Assembly: GCA_028875345.1 (NCBI GenBank)
Contig: JAPPEG010000219.1
Location: 1-46,911 of the forward strand
Length of the DNA: 46,911 nt
Origin: Gemmatimonadota bacterium
GTDB taxonomy: Bacteria > Latescibacterota > UBA2968 > UBA8231
Reading direction: 5' to 3'
Shown: positions 8,474 through 16,840 of the stretch, one piece after another
How positions within the stretch are numbered: position 1 is the first letter of the stretch
Layout: each line of letters begins with the position of its first letter
The notes under the pieces: generated by a model
The model's input: the letters and a program-made list of their open reading frames with translations, nothing else
What the model was told of the DNA's origin: nothing
Databases searched by the model: none
Position numbers and translations under genes: made by a program

Positions 8474-11400
8474 TCACAGCCTAGAGTTCACGATCCAGTC
8501 TCGATGTCCCTTGGCAAATCGATAGGCATCCTCGCTGGCTTTATCGTCCTCGAATAGAGCGATTACTTTATCGTAGGTTTGCACTGCTTTCTTCCATTGA
8601 CGCAAAAATTCATAACAGGTGCCTAAATTGCTTAATGCGCCGATCTCTACCTCAGTGCCGGGATACTTTTCCGTGAGGGCAATGAACAGCGGCACCACCT
8701 CGTCGAATTTCTGCCGCGCCTGCTCTTCCTCGCCCTCTTTGTCCAAGGCCACAGCCTCGCCGAATATGGCCATAGTCCGTTCGTATTCCTCATAGGCTAT
8801 AACTTCCCGTATGTTTTTTAGAATCTCGGGAACTTCTCTGGCGACATTGGCCTCGGGATAATCGGCCAGCACATGTTGGTATTCGAACTGCGCCCTTTCG
8901 TAGTCTTCCTTGTTGAAGTAATAATCGCCCAGCGTAAAGCGGGCATCTACCGCAAACTCGCTATTGGGAAAGGTTGCGAGCAGACGTTCAAAAGTCCGAA
9001 TGAATTTTTCCTCGTCCTTCAGTTCGTAGAACGCCCACGCCGTGTTATAGAGTGCATCATCGCTAAACGGCGAATCTAGATAATTCTCTAATAGGCGCTG
9101 GTACAGCGCAATCGCCTCGTCGAATTTTTCCAAGTTGAATGCACTCTCAGATGCACGCATCAGCGCCTCTGCCGCTATGTCGGCGTGCGGATGTTTTTCT
9201 ACCAACTGCTCAAAGATCTCGGCAGACTGCTCGAATTCTCTTAGATTGAAATACGCGTACCCAAGATAGTAGTACGCATACACAATGTTGGCTGAGTCGG
9301 GGAAACGGGCGACAAAGGCGCTCAATACTTCCGCTGATTCGTCGAACTTTTCGCTTTGAAAGTAAAGCGTGCCCAGCGCATAGGCCATATCGACGGAATA
9401 GTAAGAGTTCGGATAGCGCTTGAGTCCTTCGCTATACGTCGATATCACTTCCTCGTATTGCCCCTTGCGCTGCTGGCTCTCACCAATGAGGTAATAGACT
9501 TGCTCTGCCAACCAGTAATCTCTATCTCCTTTGCTATCCTCTAGATCCATCGCTAGAATTTTCCGTCCCGTGGCGATGGCTGTATCATACTGCTCCAACT
9601 CTAGATAGAGTGTTAGCATAAGCACCATGTACTCTGCCTGTTCAACTGGATCTTCGGCCGCAGTGGCCAATCGCCTGTAGCTTTCGATCGCTTCTTCCTG
9701 CCTGTTCAAGCGGAGATAAGCCAGGCCCAGCATCTTCTGAGCCGGACTTTTGATCCTCTCGTTGGCAGAATCCACTAGCCCTATCAGATCTTCCGCCGCT
9801 TCTGAGTATCGCTCCAGACGCGAGTAACTCGTCCCTCTGTCGTACTGTGCGATCTCCTTCAGCTTGGGATTATCCGTACTATTGAGGGCCTGTGTAAATT
9901 GGTCCACCGCACGCGCGTATTCCTCTTTGCCCACCCATGCCTTGCCCTTCAGGTAGTGGTATTGAGCTCGCTCCTCCTCGCTGCCGACTCTAGCCATGCC
10001 TTGTCCGAGAACCCGTAGCGCTCGGTCGAATTGCTCCATACCTAGATATATGCGTCCTGCTTCGATGCTCGCTAACGAGGACTGCGGGGCCGTTTCCCGC
10101 ACCTGCAAAAAGACCTCCGTCGCCCTCTCGCCCTCTCCTTTTTTATTTAGCGCCAATCCCAGTTCAAAATGGGCGACATCCAACTGAGTGGAATCATCCG
10201 TCGCCGCGATAATTTCATCGTAGAAGGCCACCGCTCTATCGTATAGCTCTTGGTTGTAGAACATCCGCGCCAATTGGAATTGTGAACTCTTAGCATAAGT
10301 GCCATCGCGATTGTCCGCGATGATCTGCCGGTAGATCTGCTCCGCTTCGCGCTGCGCCGCTTGTTCGCCAATTCTCTGTTTAGAGAGAGCGATATTAAAT
10401 CTGGTCGCGGTGACAAAATTTGGATCGGGATACTGCGCCAAGACCGCGTCATAGGCCTGCACAGCTGCCGCATAGGCATCGCGGGCCCCTGCTGTATCTT
10501 TCTGCTGTGCTAGTTTTTCAGCCTTAGCGTAGTAGGCTCGACCAATTTCGAACCAGGCATTTCCTAGGGAGTAGCCGGCTTGGGAGGCGATCTCGCCGTA
10601 GGCTTTTACGTATACGTTGTATTCGCTAATCGCATCGTCAAAGTAGTCTTCTCCCCATTCTTCGCTCGCTTCGGTATAGCGCTGAGCTAGCTGAAACTGC
10701 ATTCGCGCCTTAAATGTGTTGTTGGGTATTTGGACGATGGCCTCGCGGTACGTATCCACACAGCGGGCGAAAAGCCGGTTTTCAAAGTACATATCTGCCA
10801 AGCTCTGATAAGCCTTCTCAACCAGTCTCCGCTCCTGAGCAAACACTGTGATGACAGAGCGATAGGATCGCTCTGCCTTTTCAAATTCCGCTGACTGGCT
10901 GTAGCAGTCCCCGATCCGGATCTGGGCCTTTGCGGTCAACTCATACTCGGTTTCGTCTACCAGACCGGCTACTTTCTCGAACTGCATCTTCTGGATTTCT
11001 TGTTCGCTTAATGCGTCGATGTTTAACTGGTCTACTAATTGTTGATAGTAGGGGATCGCCTTGCGGTACTGCCCCTGGTCGTAATAGCATTCACCGATCT
11101 GGAAAAAGGCCCGACTGACCTGGAAGCCGGATTTGAAACGCTCTGTCAATTCGGTAAAGGCTGCGATGCTATTGGCGTATTCCTTCAGTTCGTAGTAGGA
11201 CCATCCTATGTTGTAAAGAGCCTCCACTACATACGCGTTGTCGGGATATTTCTCAATAAATTTCTGTCCTGCGCGGATGACTTCTTGGTAGTGCTGGGCG
11301 CTGTACCAACAGGTAGTAATTCTGTTCTGCGCTAGCGCCCGCAAATTCTCGGACCTAGCATTTTCTTCAACTCTGGAGAAATAGCTCACCGCCTTTTCCA

Positions 11401-11761
11401 AGTATTCCTCCGCCCTTTCCTTCCGCTGCTCCTGTTTCTCTTTGTTCAACTCGTCCTTCGCGGCATGAAATTCTTCCTCGAACATCTTGAAATACGCATT
11501 GCCCATCTGGTAAATCGCCGCGTCTTGCACCGCAGTTTCCACTTTTCCAACCACGACGACGATGTCGCTGCCATCCAGCAACATACTGCGAACACTGCTG
11601 ATATCCTCGAACTTCTCGATGGCCTGATCGTAGGCTCCCTCGGAATAGAAACTCTGACCCGCTTGGAAGGTGGAGAGCATGTACTCTCTGGTGGGCACAT
11701 CTTTTGCCAGAAGGGCAATGCCCAAGGTCATACTCACAATCGTCAAGCCCAGCAAATTCAT
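8474..11761 (-). CDS. Large tetratricopeptide-repeat protein, exported
   Basis: About 1095 residues, nearly all TPR helices. A short hydrophobic segment (MNLLGLTIVSMTLGIALLA) directs export or anchors the protein; the helical repeats then run to the C-terminus with motifs such as ALYNIGWSYYELKEYANSI, YYYLGYAYFNLREFEQS and FTLGDYYFNKEDYERA. Such proteins are scaffolds for protein complexes, like the BamD and YbgF type. ATG 11761 is preferred over a longer frame starting at 11851 because GGAGAG lies seven bases before it and because the longer frame overlaps the next gene. It lies 34 bases after the smaller TPR gene. Confidence 0.88.
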   Translation of the reverse strand: MNLLGLTIVSMTLGIALLAKDVPTREYMLSTFQAGQSFYSEGAYDQAIEKFEDISSVRSMLLDGSDIVVVVGKVETAVQDAAIYQMGNAYFKMFEEEFHAAKDELNKEKQEQRKERAEEYLEKAVSYFSRVEENARSENLRALAQNRITTCWYSAQHYQEVIRAGQKFIEKYPDNAYVVEALYNIGWSYYELKEYANSIAAFTELTERFKSGFQVSRAFFQIGECYYDQGQYRKAIPYYQQLVDQLNIDALSEQEIQKMQFEKVAGLVDETEYELTAKAQIRIGDCYSQSAEFEKAERSYRSVITVFAQERRLVEKAYQSLADMYFENRLFARCVDTYREAIVQIPNNTFKARMQFQLAQRYTEASEEWGEDYFDDAISEYNVYVKAYGEIASQAGYSLGNAWFEIGRAYYAKAEKLAQQKDTAGARDAYAAAVQAYDAVLAQYPDPNFVTATRFNIALSKQRIGEQAAQREAEQIYRQIIADNRDGTYAKSSQFQLARMFYNQELYDRAVAFYDEIIAATDDSTQLDVAHFELGLALNKKGEGERATEVFLQVRETAPQSSLASIEAGRIYLGMEQFDRALRVLGQGMARVGSEEERAQYHYLKGKAWVGKEEYARAVDQFTQALNSTDNPKLKEIAQYDRGTSYSRLERYSEAAEDLIGLVDSANERIKSPAQKMLGLAYLRLNRQEEAIESYRRLATAAEDPVEQAEYMVLMLTLYLELEQYDTAIATGRKILAMDLEDSKGDRDYWLAEQVYYLIGESQQRKGQYEEVISTYSEGLKRYPNSYYSVDMAYALGTLYFQSEKFDESAEVLSAFVARFPDSANIVYAYYYLGYAYFNLREFEQSAEIFEQLVEKHPHADIAAEALMRASESAFNLEKFDEAIALYQRLLENYLDSPFSDDALYNTAWAFYELKDEEKFIRTFERLLATFPNSEFAVDARFTLGDYYFNKEDYERAQFEYQHVLADYPEANVAREVPEILKNIREVIAYEEYERTMAIFGEAVALDKEGEEEQARQKFDEVVPLFIALTEKYPGTEVEIGALSNLGTCYEFLRQWKKAVQTYDKVIALFEDDKASEDAYRFAKGHRDWIVNSRL

Positions 11762-11795
11762 CAGGTCTCTCCTCTCTGCAAGCCTTGCGAAGAGC

Positions 11796-13034
11796 TCAAA
11801 GGCTCTGAACCCTCTGCAGCACTTCTTTGAGTCCCCGCCGAGCTTCCCCAAAGCCCGGTCGCAGTGTCAGGGCCTTCCTGTACGCGGTGACTGCCCGCTC
11901 GTACTGACCGTATTTTTCGTGTATGCGTCCCAATTTCCAGTGCGCTGCCGCATCGCCGGGCATGTAGAGCAGAATTTTGCCGATGTGCTCTTTCTCTTTG
12001 TTGTACTGGCTCATCTTTTTGAACAAGTCCATCTCGCGCTGGGCTTCTGCTCGCATTCCCAATTTCATATAGGCCCGGCCCAAATTGTAGTGGGCATCGG
12101 CGTACTGGGGATCTAGAGAGATCGCCTGCTCGTAATAGGCTACAGCCTCTCTATAGCGATTTTCCCTAGCCAGCAGCAAACCGATGCGATAATGGGACTG
12201 CTGATGGGAGGGGGCGAAGGAAAGGATTTTCTCGTACTGCGCCAGCGCCTTCTCCTCCTGTTGCAGACCCTCATAGGTCAAGCCGAGGTGATAGTGGATG
12301 TCGGGATTATTCTGCTTGCCCTGGAGCGCCTTTCTGTAATAGTCGAGCGCCACTTCATATTGGCCTTCTTCGGCATAGACGAGTCCGAGATTGTAGTAGG
12401 CTCTGCTCTGATGAGGATTCAACTGAAGCGAAATCTCGTACTCCGCTATAGCCTCCTGCGGCTTGCCCAAGGCGATGTAGGAGAGTGCTAGGTTGTTGTG
12501 AGCCTGGAATAGATCCCGTCTGAGCTGGACGGCATTCCTATACTCTTCTACTGCCTTGCTGTAATGGCCGATCTGCGCGTAGAAGGCACCCAGATTGTAG
12601 TGCATCACGGCGGAGTTCGGGTCCAAGGAAAGGGCCTGTCTGTATATGGCTTCTGCCTTCTCTGGTCTATCGCTCTCCGAGTAGATGATCCCCAGATTGT
12701 TGTAGGTATCCACCACGGTCCGATCTAGGGAAAGAGCCTGCAGGAGGTAATACTCTGCCCGGGCCAAATCTCCCGTAGCTCTGTAGGCCATGCCCATACC
12801 GTTGTAGGCGTAGACAAAATCTGGATCGCGGTCGATCGCCTTCTTATAGTAGTCAATCGCACGACCCACCTGACCGACGTTCAAGTAGGTGTTTCCCTGA
12901 TCGAATAACGCCTTGGCTTCGGCTCGATCTCTCGAGGGGGAGGCGAAGAAGTACAAACAGATTACTCCGATGAGACCGGCACACGCCATTCCGATACCGA
13001 GCCATTTGATCTGGGCTGTGATCTTTCCCGACAC
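11796..13034 (-). CDS. Membrane-anchored TPR protein
   Basis: About 412 residues. One transmembrane helix near the N-terminus (LGIGMACAGLIGVICLYFFA) is followed by about ten canonical TPR units, each ending with the A(L/I)xLDP signature, for example YNNLGIIYSESDRPEKAEAI and HYNLGRAYMKLGMRAEAQRE. The repeats would face the periplasm and bind partner proteins. The start is taken as GTG at 13034, with AGGGAG nine bases before it; an upstream TTG at 13073 would overlap the DUF4340 gene by 20 bases. It lies 19 bases after that gene and 34 before the giant TPR gene, consistent with a co-translated unit. Confidence 0.87.
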   Translation of the reverse strand: MSGKITAQIKWLGIGMACAGLIGVICLYFFASPSRDRAEAKALFDQGNTYLNVGQVGRAIDYYKKAIDRDPDFVYAYNGMGMAYRATGDLARAEYYLLQALSLDRTVVDTYNNLGIIYSESDRPEKAEAIYRQALSLDPNSAVMHYNLGAFYAQIGHYSKAVEEYRNAVQLRRDLFQAHNNLALSYIALGKPQEAIAEYEISLQLNPHQSRAYYNLGLVYAEEGQYEVALDYYRKALQGKQNNPDIHYHLGLTYEGLQQEEKALAQYEKILSFAPSHQQSHYRIGLLLARENRYREAVAYYEQAISLDPQYADAHYNLGRAYMKLGMRAEAQREMDLFKKMSQYNKEKEHIGKILLYMPGDAAAHWKLGRIHEKYGQYERAVTAYRKALTLRPGFGEARRGLKEVLQRVQSL

Positions 13035-13053
13035 CGGATTTTCTCCCTTGCGT

Positions 13054-14388
13054 CTATCTCTGCTCTGGTGCAAATAGTCTCTCCGCCGTAAGGGACTCGG
13101 CGATTTTCCTATCTACTAGACAGATTAAGTCGTTCTCGCCCCTCTTGACGTAGACCAGATCTCCCTCTTCCTCACCGAGGGAAAGATCTCCGACAGTCTC
13201 CTCACCGGCCCAAAGTCTGATTCTCATGCGCGGTGGATTGAGGCCGTAGTCACGGTGGGAATTTTGGGCCAATGGCGGAAATTTTTCGACTTTGAGTTTC
13301 TCCATATTGAACAGAACGGCTTTTAACTCCATCGCGTTGATCGGTCGGTCCTGGGAAACTGCCAGCCAAACGACACTGTCTCGCACGCAAAGTATGGAGC
13401 TATCCCTATAGGCGAACTCGACGCGGTTGACCTCTTCTCGGGTAAAATCGAACAATTTCCTGGATTTCAACTCGAAACTCGCCCGATTTAGCTGATTTAC
13501 AAAGGACGCATCGAGCGTGAATACAGGACTCCTTGACAGATCCTTGGCGTAGTAGTTCCCCTCCTTCTCAGATCCGACCCACAAACTATGGACCTCATCA
13601 CCCACCGAGACTTTGACGCGTAGCGCAGGTGGATCCAAGCCGTATGGCCTCAAGCTATTGGGTGCATCGTCGACGAATTCTTCGACGGGGGAGGCCAAGC
13701 CCTGTAGAATGGCTTCTATCGCTTCTCCGTCTCCTTTCGCCTCTGTCGGGGACTCCATCTGCCACTCCTCACCGCTCTTTGTTACTTCGACGGTGTCCGC
13801 CTGACTTTCAATTCTCAATTTCGTCGCCAACGCTCTCTTGAATTTGAGCGTAGTCTTATTCCTCAGTTCGCTCCATTGCTTGTCTACCCCGGTGCGACGG
13901 TACAATTCGACCATGCCGATGCGGTCCTCAGAATCCTTCTTGACATAGACATACCGTCCAGATGGATTCTCATCCCCAAACAGGACTGTGTCTAGCAGGC
14001 GTCCCCCGACGTGCAGACTCACTTTCACGTGCGGAGAGTCTAGACCATACTTTTTGAGTGCTTCTTCTGTCGATTCATCGTCCAAGACGAGAAACCGCGT
14101 CAGTCGTGCCCGCTCGAGATTAGCCAGGACCGCTTGTATGGCCCCCCGATGTGCATCAACCGTTACAGGTTCGATGATCTGCCAGTCTTCTCCGACCTTG
14201 CGGCACACCACTCTACCGCTCGCATTCTCTATGCTGAGTTCGTCCACCTCATTCTTGTCAAAGGTCAGTAATTCTCTAGAGTGGTACTCTTCTCCCTTTT
14301 TTTCGCCTTCCTTTTTGTCGACATAGACCACTACGAGAAAAAGGGCAGCGAAAAATAGGCCTATCAGAATGACTGTTTTCAGCTTCAT
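13054..14388 (-). CDS. DUF4340 domain membrane protein
   Basis: A 444-residue protein with a single N-terminal membrane helix (LIGLFFAALFLVVVYVD) and a large soluble part with repeated units: a Gly-Arg-Val-Val strand, then W-x-I-x-x-P, then a KYGLDSP/PYGLDPP/DYGLNPP turn. That turn occurs three times (about residues 113, 250 and 385), typical of DUF4340. Known family members often lie beside GldF/GldG-like ABC transporters; none is seen here, and it instead leads two TPR genes. Function unknown, presumed envelope-located. The ATG is preceded by a weak AGAGCGG. It is first in the minus-strand run. Confidence 0.88.
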   Translation of the reverse strand: MKLKTVILIGLFFAALFLVVVYVDKKEGEKKGEEYHSRELLTFDKNEVDELSIENASGRVVCRKVGEDWQIIEPVTVDAHRGAIQAVLANLERARLTRFLVLDDESTEEALKKYGLDSPHVKVSLHVGGRLLDTVLFGDENPSGRYVYVKKDSEDRIGMVELYRRTGVDKQWSELRNKTTLKFKRALATKLRIESQADTVEVTKSGEEWQMESPTEAKGDGEAIEAILQGLASPVEEFVDDAPNSLRPYGLDPPALRVKVSVGDEVHSLWVGSEKEGNYYAKDLSRSPVFTLDASFVNQLNRASFELKSRKLFDFTREEVNRVEFAYRDSSILCVRDSVVWLAVSQDRPINAMELKAVLFNMEKLKVEKFPPLAQNSHRDYGLNPPRMRIRLWAGEETVGDLSLGEEEGDLVYVKRGENDLICLVDRKIAESLTAERLFAPEQR

Positions 14389-14517
14389 TACCGCTCTTGC
14401 GTTAGGAGTTTATCTTTGCCGTGTTGTCGCTGTTCACACTGGTCTGAGAGTACTCGAACCGCTGATATTGGAGCAGGGCACCTGTGGGAACATTGATGGC
14501 TGACTTGAGGTATTCTT

Positions 14518-14545
14518 ATTATAATGCAACAACTTGGCTCAGCAA
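14518..14545 (-). promoter_or_regulatory. Candidate promoter for the DUF4340-TPR gene run
   Basis: On the minus strand TTGCTG (14540-14545) and a perfect TATAAT (14518-14523) are separated by 16 bases, which would give a leader of about 120 bases before the ATG at 14388. The -35 hexamer matches the consensus at only three positions. The same stretch also reads TATAAT on the plus strand at 14520-14525, so it may also serve the divergent transglutaminase gene, though no convincing plus-strand -35 is seen. This 243-base gap between divergent genes is the only place where the run could begin. Confidence 0.35.
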
Positions 14546-14560
14546 ACCATTTTTATGGAT

Positions 14561-14571
14561 AATTCGGCTTA
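14561..14571. repeat. 11-base direct repeat AATTCGGCTTA, left copy
   Basis: The sequence AATTCGGCTTA occurs here and again at 16801-16811, flanking the lone plus-strand gene. It could be a target duplication or chance; see findings. Confidence 0.5.
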
Positions 14572-14631
14572 GAATTGGGGTGTCCTAAAGCCGCCTAGAT
14601 GGCCAAGATAGAGTCAAAGGAGCGTTCAAAT

Positions 14632-16758
14632 ATGTCGATAGATAGCAGTCTCTGTTTTGCGCTCGATGCCGCCGCGCTCGAAGTACGAGGCCGGTTCGAT
14701 CAACTCCAATACTGCGAGCTGAAAAAGGCGATCGTTCTCAATGATATGCTCCTAGTCGAAGACGATGCGCCGGCCATCGGTTGCCCCCAGGGCGCTGAGG
14801 ACCGGTCGTGGTTTGAAAAATTGCAAGAAGGGGTCATGGTGCGCAAAGATCTGGTCCTGGATGATCCCCGTGCCCTAGCCGCCTACCTGATCTTCAACGG
14901 ACGGGAAATGGACGACAATGACCATGCACTCCACATCTGTGTCAATGGGCACCACTTGATCCGACCTCCGAGCAAGATAGCCCACCCCGCTGCTCGCCAC
15001 TACTACACCAGCGACTGGGGAGGCTCGCACTTCGACAACTGGTTCGTGGTGGCCGTGCCAGTGGGTGCCCTGCGGCAGGGTACCAATGAGTTCGTCCTGT
15101 GGGCCGAATCGGAGGAGACCAGTTGGGAAATTATGGTGGCCGCTGATGGAGAATATAAGCGTGGCTCTGAAACGCGACTCTGCCACCCGAATCGCAGCGC
15201 CAAGAGTCGAGACCGGGGCCAGACCTGGGATTTTGAGCACCTAGGCTGGAAAGATGAAATCGACGGGGAGTACACCATCCGCCTCAGTCTAGATCGCAGC
15301 GTACCACAGGGTACCTTTGTCTCGTCGGTGATCGACTTGGCTACAGGAGGGGACACAAAAGGAATCGAGAGATTGCTCGACATAGAAGAGTGCCGGGTAG
15401 AATGGGAAGTGGACGTGCCCGAGGGAAGTCAGGTGGAAATAGAGGCACGTCTGGGCGATAATCCAGTGCCTACAGCCGCCGCATGGTCCTCTTTCGAGTC
15501 CGTAGTAAATTTCTCCAAGACATGGTGTGCTTCCGCTGGACGCTACCTGCAGTTCAAGATTGTCATGTCCGCCCACAATCCGCTGGTGACGCCGGTGTTC
15601 AAAGGTATTTCCGTGGAAGCGAAGTGCCGCGAGCACAAGCGCCGCTCCAATAGACGTTACCACCTTCTTCAATTCCGCAACGGTCGCGTCGTCCGTCCAT
15701 CCCTGCCGTACGTCCACGAAGATTTTGCCCGCTTGAACGAATTGCGCCACCGCTTTGAACTGGACGCGATGGTAGCAGACGCGGCGACTGAGTTTGATGC
15801 CCAGCTACAACTCATGCACTGGGCCTACAAAGTGCCGCTCGGCCGCCTAGATGCCTACCAATGGAATTACTTTGATCTGCCTCAACTCGCTAGGGATGCA
15901 AGTGGACGCCCCGGCTTGCTGGACGACTACCAGAAGCGCCGCCGCGATGGCCACTGCCTCTACTGTAACCTGACCTTAATCGCCGCCTGTCTGGCCATGG
16001 GCTTTCCGGCCCGCTGGGTCAATATCTCCACTAAGCACACCTACGGGCACGAAGTGGCCGAAGTGTGGTCCAACGAGTTCGACAAGTGGATATTCTTGGA
16101 TGCGACGCGCGATTACTACATTTACGACCCTGACACGGGCATTCCTCTGAGTCTAGTAGAAATCAGCGAGCGCTTGGCCGAAATCATGCCGGGACCGGCG
16201 ACTTGGGAATATCCCATCCAGTGGCACCTGCCGGACCTCGAAATGCTCCGTGCCGCTCGCGTTGCCTATCGCCAAGGCGACAATGCTTTTTCGATTGACG
16301 ACCTGAGCGGAGGACCGGAGCACTTGATCCTCAAAGGACACTTGCAAATGGTGCGGCGCAACGACTTTGCCAGCCGACCTTGGCCGCTACCGTGGCGCCT
16401 GTCCAGCAACTGGGGAAGCGATCTCTTCTATTGTTTCTACAGCGATATGTTCCCCCGCAAACGAGAATACCACCAGCATACCAAGCGCTGGCAGGATTTC
16501 AGTCCTCCGCTCAACCAGACGAAATTCTTCTTGAGCGAAACCGCCGAGCCGGATGTTCTGCGCGTGGATGTGGATACCGAAACGCCTTGCTTTGACGCAT
16601 TTCTGGTGCAGATCGATAGAGCCGAGTGGAGCGAACAAACAGACCCCTCGCTGGAGTGGAGGCTGCACGAGGGCCTGAACCAACTGCGGCTCAAGGTGCG
16701 CAACAGCGCGGGGGTTTGCGGCCCGGAGAGCCATGCAGTGGTAGTGATGAACACTTGA
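14632..16758 (+). CDS. Transglutaminase-like cysteine protein with beta-sandwich N-terminal domain
   Basis: 708 residues, no signal peptide, so probably cytoplasmic. The N-terminal 350 residues look like beta-sandwich, carbohydrate-binding-like domains with many Trp residues. A transglutaminase-core fold lies at about residues 430-500: GHCLYCNL holds the catalytic Cys442 (fifteen residues before the GFPARWV turn, as in the family), YGHEVAEVW holds His473, and FLDATRDYY holds Asp490. The catalytic triad is therefore complete. A protease or amidase-like activity is likely; the substrate is unknown. ATG 14632 is chosen because AAAGGAG lies eight bases before it. It is the only plus-strand gene between the window start and 41758. 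Confidence 0.82.
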   Translation: MSIDSSLCFALDAAALEVRGRFDQLQYCELKKAIVLNDMLLVEDDAPAIGCPQGAEDRSWFEKLQEGVMVRKDLVLDDPRALAAYLIFNGREMDDNDHALHICVNGHHLIRPPSKIAHPAARHYYTSDWGGSHFDNWFVVAVPVGALRQGTNEFVLWAESEETSWEIMVAADGEYKRGSETRLCHPNRSAKSRDRGQTWDFEHLGWKDEIDGEYTIRLSLDRSVPQGTFVSSVIDLATGGDTKGIERLLDIEECRVEWEVDVPEGSQVEIEARLGDNPVPTAAAWSSFESVVNFSKTWCASAGRYLQFKIVMSAHNPLVTPVFKGISVEAKCREHKRRSNRRYHLLQFRNGRVVRPSLPYVHEDFARLNELRHRFELDAMVADAATEFDAQLQLMHWAYKVPLGRLDAYQWNYFDLPQLARDASGRPGLLDDYQKRRRDGHCLYCNLTLIAACLAMGFPARWVNISTKHTYGHEVAEVWSNEFDKWIFLDATRDYYIYDPDTGIPLSLVEISERLAEIMPGPATWEYPIQWHLPDLEMLRAARVAYRQGDNAFSIDDLSGGPEHLILKGHLQMVRRNDFASRPWPLPWRLSSNWGSDLFYCFYSDMFPRKREYHQHTKRWQDFSPPLNQTKFFLSETAEPDVLRVDVDTETPCFDAFLVQIDRAEWSEQTDPSLEWRLHEGLNQLRLKVRNSAGVCGPESHAVVVMNT

Positions 16759-16791
16759 TTGGCTGTGGGGCCATAAATGAATCAGCCCTTC

Positions 16792-16809
16792 AGCCGATCA
16801 AATTCGGCT
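16792..16809. terminator. Hairpin between converging genes
   Basis: AGCCGA (16792-16797) pairs with TCGGCT (16804-16809) around a 6-base loop. It lies between the transglutaminase stop (16758) and the DUF4159 stop (16841), so it could end both transcripts. No T-run follows, so factor-independent termination is uncertain. Confidence 0.35.
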
Positions 16810-16811
16810 TA
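16801..16811. repeat. 11-base direct repeat AATTCGGCTTA, right copy
   Basis: Right copy of the repeat at 14561-14571. It overlaps the right arm of the hairpin at 16792-16809. Confidence 0.5.
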
Positions 16812-16840
16812 CACAGCAGAGGTAGGCTTTAAGAAGAAAT

